DNA from: Streptomyces sp. NRRL S-31
GTDB lineage: Bacteria > Actinomycetota > Actinomycetes > Streptomycetales > Streptomycetaceae
Assembly (NCBI RefSeq): GCF_000718775.1
Contig: NZ_JOCB01000053.1
Location: 1 to 51,408 of the forward strand
Length of the DNA stretch: 51,408 bases
Reading direction: 5' to 3'
Below are positions 1 through 6,964 of this stretch, piece by piece. How positions within the stretch are numbered: the first letter of the stretch is position 1; the number at the start of each line of letters is the position of its first letter. The notes below the pieces were generated by a model. It made no database searches, was not told the DNA's origin, and was given only the letters and a program-made list of their open reading frames with translations. A program made the translations under genes and the position numbers.

Positions 1-98
1 GCGGGGGACCGCGCGGCCGGCCACGGCGGACCCGCCGCCGTACGACGCCCCGCGCTCCGCCTCGCCCAGCGCGCCACCGGCCGGCCGGCCGTACTCAC
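1..98 (-). CDS. N-terminal fragment of third gene of B12-riboswitch operon
   Basis: A GTG at 96-98 shares four bases (GTGA) with the stop codon of the upstream gene, the same coupling seen between the two genes before it. The frame stays open to the window edge and gives about 32 residues beginning MSTAGRPVARWARR, rich in Arg and Pro. That is too little to assign a family. The context, an exported binding-type protein pair under a cobalamin riboswitch, makes an energy-coupling-factor transporter subunit a reasonable guess, but this is inference only. Confidence 0.5.
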   Translation of the reverse strand, partial: MSTAGRPVARWARRSAGRRTAAGPPWPAARSP

Positions 99-781
99 CC
101 GGACGCATCGCGCCGCCGCCTGGCCCGCCACACCGCCGCGCCCGCCAGCAGGACGACCACCGCGGCGCCGACCGGCAGCCCCAGCGAGGGACCGCCGTCA
201 CCGGTCTCTTCGGCGTTCCCGGGGTTCCCGGCGTTCTCCGTGTTCTCCGTGTTCTTCGCGTTCTCCGTCCTCTCCGCCGAGGAGACCTGTTCCCCGCACC
301 CCTGGTGCGGATAGCCGGAGATCGCGCACAGCAGGGCGTTCGAGTCGTAGCGCAGCGGTTCGGCCACGGCGGCCAGCGCCTCCGCGGCCGACGCGTCCCG
401 GGGCACGCGCGCGCACGCCGTGCGGCCCCGCGGCGGCGCCTCGCCGGACGGCGCGTCGGCGGCCGTGCCGAAGTCGAGCACCAGGGCCACCCGCTTGGTC
501 CCGGACTTCGCGGGCGTGTCCGCGCAGATCCTGCCGAAGTCCGCCGCACCGCGCGGCCGGGCCGCGTCCGCGGAGTCCGCGCTCACCGCGAACCGGAACC
601 CCTGCACCGTGCCGTCGTCGGGGCGGGCGGACGCCGGCCCCTGGGTGGCGTACGTCCAGTGGCCGCCGGTGCGCTCCCAGAAGGACCAGTACCGGTAACC
701 GGTGGCGCCGGCCCGTCCGGCGGTGCCGAGGAGCAGCAGCGCGGCGACCAGCACCGGCACGGCACGGCGGACGGCGGTCAC
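95..781 (-). CDS. SCO2322-type exported, membrane-anchored protein (candidate beta-domain of a B12-capture pair)
   Basis: The protein has 228 residues. The GTG start at 781 overlaps the previous stop by four bases, and a longer in-frame extension was rejected because it only shadows the upstream gene. Residues 1-26 form a signal peptide. The body opens with the Trp/Tyr-rich stretch YRYWSFWERTGGHWTY and then a GTVQGFRF segment, a pattern I associate with the actinobacterial SCO2322 family. Two Cys pairs are visible (RICAD, TACAR; LLCAISG, GCGEQ). A low-complexity Glu/Asn/Thr spacer (about 165-195) leads to a C-terminal transmembrane helix and an RARRRR tail, so the domain should sit outside the membrane. 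Its coupling to the alpha-barrel protein under a B12 riboswitch suggests a role in cobalamin uptake (inference). Confidence 0.75.
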   Translation of the reverse strand: MTAVRRAVPVLVAALLLLGTAGRAGATGYRYWSFWERTGGHWTYATQGPASARPDDGTVQGFRFAVSADSADAARPRGAADFGRICADTPAKSGTKRVALVLDFGTAADAPSGEAPPRGRTACARVPRDASAAEALAAVAEPLRYDSNALLCAISGYPHQGCGEQVSSAERTENAKNTENTENAGNPGNAEETGDGGPSLGLPVGAAVVVLLAGAAVWRARRRRDASG

Positions 782-2001
782 GGCTGCCGCTTCTTCCGGC
801 CGCTGAGCAGGAAGCCGATGCCGATGCCGGCGACGAGACCGATGCCGACGATCCACCAGACGCCTGCCTTGGAGTCTTCGCCCTCGGCCGCGTCCGGCGC
901 GGACTCGTGCGCGCCGGAGTCCATCCGCGGGGCCGGTCCCTGCGCGTTGAGGGCGCTGACCAGGCTGGTGCCGCCGAAGTCGCCCGGCTGCTTGCCGAGG
1001 GCGTGCGCGGCGAGGATCAGCTGGGCGTACGCGGCCGGGCCGCTCTGCCGCGCCCACGGGCCGGCGTTCTTCTCCAGCCAGGCGTACGCCTTCCGGGCCG
1101 GTCCGGTCCGGCCGTTCGCGGCGAGCGCGACGACGGCGTCCGCGGTGTTGCCGAAGTCGGGCTGGTCCGTGGCTCCCGGCAGGGCCGACCGGAGGTGACC
1201 GGTCTTCGCGACGGCCGCCGCCAGGTAGGCGCCGGCGTTGCCGGCCACCTGCTCCCGGGTGGGGTGCCCGGCCTTGACGCAGGCGTCGTCGGCCGGGGCC
1301 TTGCCCGCCCCGGCGGCGAGGCCCTTGCCGAGCGCGCCCAGCAGACCGGCCGCCGTGGCGTCCGCGTTGGCGACCAGCTCGCCCTTCTTGTCCGGCTGGT
1401 AGGCGAGGGCGCCGCCGCCCTCCTGGTCGCAGGGGATGGACCAGGCGGGCAGCGCGTCGTAGGGGGACTTGCCGGACTTGCGCACGTCCGCCGGGTCGGT
1501 GCCGGCCGCGGCGAGCGCGCCGATGACGACGGAGGTGGAGTTGGTGTCGCTGGGTCCGGCCGCGTAGTAGCTCCAGCCGCCGTCCGCTTGCTGCACGGAC
1601 TTCAGCCAGTTCACGGCCTTCTCCACGGCGCCGCCGTGCCCGCCGGTCGCGGCCAGCGCCTGGACGGCGGCGGCGGTGCTGTTGGTGTCGGCCTTGACCG
1701 TGTCGTCGCACGGCTTGCCGGGGGCGGCTCGGAAGGCGGCGAAGGCGCCGTCCGCGCACTGCTGCCCGGTGAGCCAGTCCACGGCCGCGGCGGCCGGCCG
1801 GTAGCCGAGCGTCCGCTGCGCGATCAGCGTGAGCGACTGCCGCCACACGCCGTCGTACGTCGGATCGGCCTTGCCGTAGAGCCCGGCCGGGGCCGTCGTC
1901 TTCGGGGACGGGGACGGGGACGGGTCGGCGGCCGTGGCGGGCGCTGCGGCGGCCAGCACGCCTACGGCGGCGAGAGCCGCGGCGCTGCGGCGGACGTTCA
2001 T
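778..2001 (-). CDS. Exported prenyltransferase/squalene-oxidase-repeat protein, membrane anchored
   Basis: 407 residues from the ATG at 1999-2001, chosen because a signal peptide (MNVRRSAAALAAVGVLAA, Ala-rich cleavage region) follows at once. The body carries repeated helical-pair motifs typical of terpenoid-cyclase alpha/alpha barrels: AAAVDWLTGQQCADGAF, AVNWLKSVQQADGGWSYY and KAYAWLEKNAGPW. No DxDD or DDxxD catalytic motif is evident, so it is more likely a binding protein than a cyclase. A C-terminal transmembrane helix (about 378-400) ends in GRKKRQP, giving a surface-anchored barrel. It is the first gene after a cobalamin riboswitch and is coupled by GTGA to the SCO2322-type gene. Eukaryotic transcobalamin and intrinsic factor use the same barrel fold, hence the proposed B12-binding role (inference). 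Confidence 0.8.
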   Translation of the reverse strand: MNVRRSAAALAAVGVLAAAAPATAADPSPSPSPKTTAPAGLYGKADPTYDGVWRQSLTLIAQRTLGYRPAAAAVDWLTGQQCADGAFAAFRAAPGKPCDDTVKADTNSTAAAVQALAATGGHGGAVEKAVNWLKSVQQADGGWSYYAAGPSDTNSTSVVIGALAAAGTDPADVRKSGKSPYDALPAWSIPCDQEGGGALAYQPDKKGELVANADATAAGLLGALGKGLAAGAGKAPADDACVKAGHPTREQVAGNAGAYLAAAVAKTGHLRSALPGATDQPDFGNTADAVVALAANGRTGPARKAYAWLEKNAGPWARQSGPAAYAQLILAAHALGKQPGDFGGTSLVSALNAQGPAPRMDSGAHESAPDAAEGEDSKAGVWWIVGIGLVAGIGIGFLLSGRKKRQP

Positions 2002-2114
2002 GGTCGGCGACTGCCTCTCCTGCGGGGAGCCGGGCAGCGCGCGGGTGACCCCCCGGGCGGCCCGGCTCCGTGAACCTCGACGGTGCCGTGCGCGGCGGGC
2101 CGCCGACGCACGGG

Positions 2115-2275
2115 AGTCGGTCAACGTCCCGCCCGGGGCGTTCCGGCTCACCGTTCTCGGCGGTTCACGGACCGGGGCAGCCCCTGTTCGGGCGCGATGC
2201 CGAGGAACCGGGGAAGGGTCGGCGCCGGAATTGCACCGGCTTCCCCCCGTACGGGTGTGCTGACGACCCCGCCAC
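2115..2275 (-). promoter_or_regulatory. Cobalamin (B12) riboswitch
   Basis: Reading the minus strand from about 2275, the block GGGGAAGCCGGTGCAATTCC (around 2226-2246) followed by GGCGCCGACCC matches the conserved core of the cobalamin aptamer. Further on, GGTGAGCCGGAACGCC (around 2140) resembles the 3' conserved box. The usual CCGCCACTG segment is degenerate here (CCCTTCCCCGGT). It lies about 115 bases upstream of the exported barrel protein on the same strand, where B12 binding would be expected to switch the operon off. The edges are approximate. Confidence 0.75.
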
Positions 2276-2493
2276 CTTACCGGCCGCCCCGCGCGCGCCG
2301 TGGGGTGGCCGTGGGCACACGGGAGCGGTGACCGGGGTCTCACCGGGCGGCCGGGCCGGGGGCGTACGGCGGCACGGTCGCGCCGCCCGCGTGGCGGGGG
2401 GCCGTCGGGTCACGCACCGACGCGGTGATCCAGAGCTGGGCGGGGGGAGTTCACCCGCCCCGGTGTTCCACTCCTCGGGCGTCCCCACTGCTC

Positions 2494-2721
2494 GGCCACC
2501 ACGACGGCCGGCTGGCCCGCCTCCTCGCCCTGCTCGCCGAGCCGCTGACCCCCTGGCAGCTCGCCACGCGCATGGAGTGGAACCGCCCCTGGGCGGAGAT
2601 CCCCCACGGCTCCCGCACCATCGCCGTCTCGGAGGCCGAGTCCCACCTGCGCCGGCTGGTGAAGCTGGGGCGGGCGGAGCCGGTGGCGGGCAGCGAACCC
2701 GTGGCGTACGTGGCGGTGTGA
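2494..2721 (+). pseudogene. Remnant: C-terminal winged-helix part of an MBL-fold metallo-hydrolase
   Basis: About 75 codons ending at the stop 2719-2721 read as a coherent domain: RLARLLALLAEPLTPWQLA, then RMEWNRPW, then SEAESHLRRLVKLGRAEP. This is the winged-helix tail that follows the metallo-beta-lactamase domain in LACTB2-like hydrolases. No metal-binding HxHxDH region or plausible start precedes it; the upstream frame is low-complexity Pro/Arg. I read it as the stump of a deleted gene. The alternative, a small independent protein starting at 2425, is less likely because its first 25 residues look random. Confidence 0.6.
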
Positions 2722-2751
2722 CGGGCGCCGGTCCCGCCGTGCCGGGCCGGG

Positions 2752-3954
2752 TCAGGCGGGACCTTCCGCCGCGACGGCCTGCCGGCCGAACCGGTCGACG
2801 GCCGCCGTGTGGCACCGCAGGGCGTACGCCACGCACTCCAGCTCCTCCTCCGGGAGGCAGCCGGAGCCGGGGTGGCCGGCCGCGGGCAGCGCGCGGGCCC
2901 GGTCCCCGGGCGCGTGCAGGGCCCGTGCCGCGACCCGGATGTCCACCGCCGCCGCGATGCCCCGCGCCGCGGACTCCGGGTAGCCGGCCGCCGTCGCCGC
3001 GTGCCGTGTCCGCTCCCGCCGGTCCCGGCTCAGGTGCGGGGCCAGCTTGAGCAGGCCGTCGTTGATGGCGGCCCGGCGCAACTCCAGCCTCAGGGCGGCA
3101 CCGCTGACCCGGCCGGTCGCGGGCGCGGTGGGCGCGGCGACGGTCACCATGGTCTGCCACAGCGGTTTCAGTCGCCGGTGGGCGCGGACCAGCCGCCGCC
3201 GCTCCGCCACCAGCGGACCGGCCTGGCCGACGATGAAGGCCACGGCCACCAGCGCGGCCTCGACGATGGCGAACGGCGGCGCGACGTACGTCGACAGCCA
3301 GTCCCAGTCCCGGCCGTTCCACCGCGCGCCGATCGCCGCGAGCTTGGCGAGGTCGAAGACCAGCCCGAGGGCGTAGGCCTCCTGGAGGAAGATCACCGCG
3401 CGGCGCAGCCAGGTCTCCTCGACCTCCCGGTACCAGCTCCACAGCAGACGGGCCGCGACCAGCGCGGACACCAGGTGGGCGACGAGGTAGAGCAGCACGA
3501 ACTCGCGCATCCACGGCGTGTCGGCGTAGTAGGTGTCCAGGTCGCGCAGCCGCTCCACGCGGTGGTCGCCGAGCAGGAACGTCGTCCACAGGCCGACGAT
3601 GACGGCGGCGTACGCCCTGCGGACCAGACGGGTGCGCCGGCGGCGCGCGGCGGACGGCGGCTCACGCCAGGTGATGATGAGCCACAGGCAGGCGCCGCAG
3701 TAGACCGTCAGCAGCGAGTACACCCACAGGGCGGCGAAGTTGGGGATGCCGGACAGGACGTTGATGCGGTGCAGGGCCGTCGGCGGCAGCGAGCCGAAGA
3801 CGACGGCGCCGACGCCGAGCAGCAGCGCGGTGGCCCGCAGGATCGGGTCCTGCCAGGCACGCCGCAGCAACGGCACTTTGATCACGAAGGCCACGGCGAG
3901 CAGTACGGCCGGGACGGCGTAGGCCGCGAGGGAACCGGCGATGTCCCAGCGCAT
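2752..3954 (-). CDS. MAB_1171c/DUF6545-like multi-spanning membrane protein
   Basis: 400 residues; the ATG at 3952-3954 overlaps the preceding stop (TGATG). The N-terminal half has about seven hydrophobic helices (AAYAVPAVLLAVAFVIKVPL, ILRATALLLGVGAVVFGSL, and so on to VEAALVAVAFIVGQAGPL). The soluble C-terminal half (from about 230) is Arg/His-rich and holds a long cytoplasmic region with RRLKPLWQTM and RRERTRHAATAAGYPES. The layout, with a DUF6545-like tail and an XRE plus ImmA/IrrE-like pair upstream, matches a family annotated in actinobacteria as MAB_1171c-type putative transporters. The substrate is unknown. It is the last gene of a three-gene operon. Confidence 0.7.
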   Translation of the reverse strand: MRWDIAGSLAAYAVPAVLLAVAFVIKVPLLRRAWQDPILRATALLLGVGAVVFGSLPPTALHRINVLSGIPNFAALWVYSLLTVYCGACLWLIITWREPPSAARRRRTRLVRRAYAAVIVGLWTTFLLGDHRVERLRDLDTYYADTPWMREFVLLYLVAHLVSALVAARLLWSWYREVEETWLRRAVIFLQEAYALGLVFDLAKLAAIGARWNGRDWDWLSTYVAPPFAIVEAALVAVAFIVGQAGPLVAERRRLVRAHRRLKPLWQTMVTVAAPTAPATGRVSGAALRLELRRAAINDGLLKLAPHLSRDRRERTRHAATAAGYPESAARGIAAAVDIRVAARALHAPGDRARALPAAGHPGSGCLPEEELECVAYALRCHTAAVDRFGRQAVAAEGPA

Positions 3955-4601
3955 CAGGGTCCGCCGATGTTGCCCAGCGAGGAGGACAGCCGGCCGGTGA
4001 GGGTGTCCTGGGTGGTCCGGCCGGCCGCGCCCGGCCCGACGACCTTGGAGAACTTCGCCGCGAGGCGCAGCCCGCACTCCTCGGCCTCCCACTCGGCCGC
4101 CGCCGCCGCGGCGGCGGGCGACCGGGTGGCCAGGGCGACCACCCGGTCCCAGGGGATGTCCTCCTCGGCGCGGGCGAGCAGCCGGCGGGCGGCGGCGGGC
4201 AGTCCGGCCGGGTAGTGCACGTCCAGCGTGCCGTAGTGGATGTGGCCGATCTCGTGCCCGGTGATGACGAACTTGTGCGGGTCCGGCGCCCGTTGCTCGA
4301 CCACGACGATGTAGTCCTCGTCCCGGGCGAGGGTGATCCCGGAGATGTCCAGATCCGGCGGGAAGGCGGTGAACCGCAGCCGGACCGGGCGGTCCAGCCG
4401 AGGGCTGAGGGTGGCGCACAGCGCGTGCAGGAACGCCTCCGGGCCGGCCGGCCGCGCGAGGGTGCCGACGGTGTCCCGCACCAGCCGGTCCAGGAAGCGC
4501 TTCGGCGAGCGGGCGCTGCGCGGGGACTTCGGCCGGCTTCCGGGCGCCGGTGACCGCGCGGACGTCACGGCGGCCGACTCGTCAGTCACGCCCGGTGTCA
4601 C
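3954..4601 (-). CDS. ImmA/IrrE-like zinc-metallopeptidase-type protein
   Basis: 215 residues from GTG 4601, overlapping the upstream gene by 20 bases; a GTG at 4589 is an alternative start. The key feature is HEIGHIHYG near residue 112, an HExxH zinc site, with acidic candidates for the third ligand in EWEAEECGLRLAAKF. The first 30 residues are basic and Ser/Pro-rich, probably disordered. ImmA/IrrE peptidases classically cleave an XRE-type repressor encoded next door, and the adjacent XRE gene fits that. The direct target here is inferred. Confidence 0.75.
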   Translation of the reverse strand: MTPGVTDESAAVTSARSPAPGSRPKSPRSARSPKRFLDRLVRDTVGTLARPAGPEAFLHALCATLSPRLDRPVRLRFTAFPPDLDISGITLARDEDYIVVVEQRAPDPHKFVITGHEIGHIHYGTLDVHYPAGLPAAARRLLARAEEDIPWDRVVALATRSPAAAAAAAEWEAEECGLRLAAKFSKVVGPGAAGRTTQDTLTGRLSSSLGNIGGP

Positions 4602-5175
4602 CCGCCCGCTCCGACGCGACGATCATCTCGGCCAGGTCGGCCAGGGTGGCGAGCTGCCGGGCGTTCATCTGCGGGGCCCGGGCGGCCAGCCGGATCAGAC
4701 CGCTCTCGCGCAGCCGCAGCAGCGGGTCCGCCTCGGCCTCCAGGCTCTGGAGCACCGGTTGCAGGGCCTCGTGCAGCGCCTCCGGCTCGTCGGCCGTGAA
4801 GAAGCCCGCCGGCAGACCGAAGAACCGGCGCAGCCGGTCGGCGTGTTCGAGGCTCGGCATCCCGCTCTTGCGCCACTCGCTCAGCCACTGCCTGCTGGTC
4901 CCGGCGATCCTGGCCAGCTCGTCCAGGGAGTACCGCTTGCCGTCCGGCCGGCGCCGGGTCTCCCGGATGAAGTCCAGCCGCCGGCGGACGCGTTCGGCCA
5001 GGGAGGTCTCCGTGGCCCGGCCGCCGGAGAGCAGGTCGACGACGACACCCACGGGGACGCCGGTGCGGTAGGACAGGCCGGCCACGTCGAGAGCCTCCGG
5101 CAGCCGGCCGGGCCTGCCGGTCAGCTCGCCGAGCCGGTCCAGGACGTCGGCCAGCGCGGCGTAGGCGTCACTCAC
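4582..5175 (-). CDS. XRE-family helix-turn-helix regulator
   Basis: 197 residues from a GTG at 5173-5175 preceded by a G-rich ribosome-binding site. The helix-turn-helix is central: KRYSLDELARIAGTSRQWLSEWR (about residues 79-101), followed by a second helical region with an LRRFFGLPAGFF motif seen in this regulator class. The C-terminal part (about 150-190) is helical (LQSLEAEADPLLRLRESG, MNARQLATLADLAEM). It heads the operon with the metallopeptidase and membrane protein and probably represses it. No clear operator was found upstream. Confidence 0.8.
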   Translation of the reverse strand: MSDAYAALADVLDRLGELTGRPGRLPEALDVAGLSYRTGVPVGVVVDLLSGGRATETSLAERVRRRLDFIRETRRRPDGKRYSLDELARIAGTSRQWLSEWRKSGMPSLEHADRLRRFFGLPAGFFTADEPEALHEALQPVLQSLEAEADPLLRLRESGLIRLAARAPQMNARQLATLADLAEMIVASERAGDTGRD

Positions 5176-5985
5176 CGAGTCCCCCCTGGGCGTGCGTCCA
5201 TTCGGTGGCTTGCCGCGAGGCTACCCGCTCGCCCGTGCGGCGACCAGACGTGACAACGCTCCCTGCCGAAGAGCGCAGCAATCGTTGACAGTTGAGGGCG
5301 CGGTGGGTGAGGATCACTGCACGGAGAGCAAGATCCCGACCCGCCTCGGGTGCCGCCTATGGGGGAGCGGCACCCGGGGCGTTCCGTGCCCGCCCCGTCC
5401 TCGGGGAGGGCGCGGGCGTCCATGCCCCGGCCTGCCCGGACACCCGCGGCGAGTTCCCGCCGACGCGGATCGCCGCGGCCCGTCCGGTGCTCTCCGGCGC
5501 CCCGGACCCGCCCGACTGGGGCCGCCCGTACCTGGCCGGGCGGAGGAGGCGGCCGAGGGGGTGCCGGGGTACGCGGCGCGGTGCGCGGTCGGCGGTGCGC
5601 CGGCCCGGTCCGCCGGGCGTCTGGCCGGCGCAGCGCGGATCGCGGGCCGGCCGGGGTCGCCGGGCCCGCCGTACGAGACGGCCGCGGTCCGCGCCGACCC
5701 CGTCGCGCCGCGTCCCCTGCCGGCGGGAGGTCCGGGTGCGGGGCCGCCGTGACCGGATCGCCGGGTGAGGACCATGCGCTCGGGGGGCCTGGGAAGGGTC
5801 GCGTGGGGCCAGGCTCCGGGGGACGGCATGGAGCCGGTCGGCCGAGTGGGCGGATGAGGTGGCAAATGGTGGAGAACGGTAGGAATTGGGAGGTTCCATC
5901 CCGCTCCATCCGTTTTATGCTGGAAGTCGCCTACGAGGCGAGTGAGGGAGTCCAACCGGAGTAGCCGACTCAGGCGAGGCGCACA
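5176..5985. other. Long intergenic stretch without a convincing gene
   Basis: About 800 bases. Open frames on both strands are long only because stop codons are rare in GC-rich DNA; the translations are Arg/Pro/Gly-rich with no domain or hydrophobic pattern. A possible -10 (TATGCT, 5916-5921) on the plus strand would start transcription about 65 bases before the TPP riboswitch. The 5' leader contains CCTACGAG at 5930-5937, which is complementary to CTCGTAGG at 6100-6107 just after the riboswitch. The stretch may be the scar of a lost locus. Confidence 0.5.
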
Positions 5986-5989
5986 GGCA

Positions 5990-6098
5990 TCCCGCCCGGG
6001 CCGACAGCGACGGTGGGGCTGAGAGGTCGAAAGGCAGCAGTCGGGCCGGACGACGACCCCCATCACCTGATCCGGGTCATACCGGCGAAGGGAACCCG
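5990..6098 (+). promoter_or_regulatory. TPP (THI-box) riboswitch with no downstream gene
   Basis: GGGGCTGAGAGG at 6015-6026 and the block from 6055 to 6095, containing CACCTGATCCGGGTCATACC then GGCGAAGGGAA, match the two conserved halves of the thiamine-pyrophosphate aptamer almost base for base. GGTGGGG pairs with CCCCATC to form the P2-type helix. No coding frame follows on this strand: 25 bases later the 3' end of a convergent TetR gene begins. Confidence 0.85.
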
Positions 6099-6122
6099 TC
6101 TCGTAGGTTTCTCGTTGCCCGC

Positions 6123-6743
6123 TCAGGTGCGCGGGGCCGGCTCCGTCAGGTCGATCAGCCGGCACACCGTCTCTATGTCGATCTTCACCTGGGCGATGGA
6201 CGCGCGGCCGGACAGCCAGGTGATGAGGGCCGAGTGCCAGGTGTGCTCGATGACCCGGACCGCGGAGAGCTGCGCGGGGGTGGGGTCCTCCAGGCCCATG
6301 GCGTCCAGGATGATCGCGGTGGTCTGGCGGGAGACCTGGTCGACCTCGGGCGAGACGCTGCGGTCGGCGAAGGTCAGGGCGCGGACCATCGCGTCGGCCA
6401 GGTGCGGCTCCCGCTGGAGGGCGCGGAAGGCGCGCATCAGGGTCTCCGCGACGCGCTCGGCGGCGGTGGCGCCCGCGGGCGGCTTCTTGCGCAGCGTGCC
6501 GTGCATGTGCTCCAGCTGGTCCTGCATGGTGGCGACCAGCAAATGCACCTTGGACGGGAAGTAGCGGTAGAGCGTGCCGAGCGCCACCTGCGAGGACTCG
6601 GCGACCTCCCGCATCTGCACCGCGTCGAACCCGCCCCGGCCGGCCAGCTGGGCGCTGGCGTGCAGGATCCGGCGGCGTCGGGCCTCCTGCCGCTCGGTGA
6701 GGGGTGGCGAGGCGGGGCGCGGGGTGCTGGCTTCCGCAGGCAT
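6123..6743 (-). CDS. TetR-family regulator, KstR-like
   Basis: 206 residues from the ATG at 6741-6743 (MPAEAS), preceded by GGAACG; starts further upstream, up to 6893, are possible but would add a low-complexity leader. The N-terminal DNA-binding domain is clear: RRRRILHASAQLAGRGGFDA, then VALGTLYRYFPSKVHLL (about 27-75). This recognition helix and the helical C-terminus (ALQREPHLADAMVRALTFAD, IEHTWHSALITWL) resemble KstR, the mycobacterial repressor of cholesterol catabolism. A KstR-type palindrome lies in the divergent promoter region and a second one lies 10 kb away. The ligand is probably a CoA thioester by analogy, not proven. Confidence 0.8.
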   Translation of the reverse strand: MPAEASTPRPASPPLTERQEARRRRILHASAQLAGRGGFDAVQMREVAESSQVALGTLYRYFPSKVHLLVATMQDQLEHMHGTLRKKPPAGATAAERVAETLMRAFRALQREPHLADAMVRALTFADRSVSPEVDQVSRQTTAIILDAMGLEDPTPAQLSAVRVIEHTWHSALITWLSGRASIAQVKIDIETVCRLIDLTEPAPRT

Positions 6744-6896
6744 GGGCACCGTTCCGTGACAGTCGGTGAGGGCGTCCGCAAGGGCTCGTGACCGGTCGGC
6801 GCGGCGGGGTCGCGCGTCGTGGCGTGAATCACCTGATCCACTGCTCACAGCGCCCTTACCTGCCGGTAGATTCAGAGCCTCCTGAACGATCAAGTC

Positions 6897-6910
6897 TGTA
6901 ACTTGTTCTA
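6897..6910. promoter_or_regulatory. KstR-type operator between tetR and the glycosyltransferase operon
   Basis: TGTAACTTGTTCTA fits the published KstR consensus TnnAACnnGTTnnA exactly. It lies 55 bases before the GTG of the plus-strand operon and upstream of the TetR gene, so it could control both. Confidence 0.7.
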
Positions 6911-6964
6911 GATTAGCGTCCCGTCGTAATGTCGCGGGACAGTGCAGGCAGAAGGGGGCACGGA

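Noticed and set aside
778..2001. Squalene-hopene-type cyclase or true prenyltransferase
   Set aside because: The protein is exported, lacks the acidic catalytic motifs and belongs to a B12-riboswitch operon, so a binding role is preferred.
5176..5985. Several long open frames on both strands (for example 5192-5752 plus, 5314-6165 minus)
   Set aside because: Translations are Arg/Pro/Gly-rich with no domain, no membrane pattern and no ribosome-binding site; stop codons are simply rare in such GC-rich DNA.
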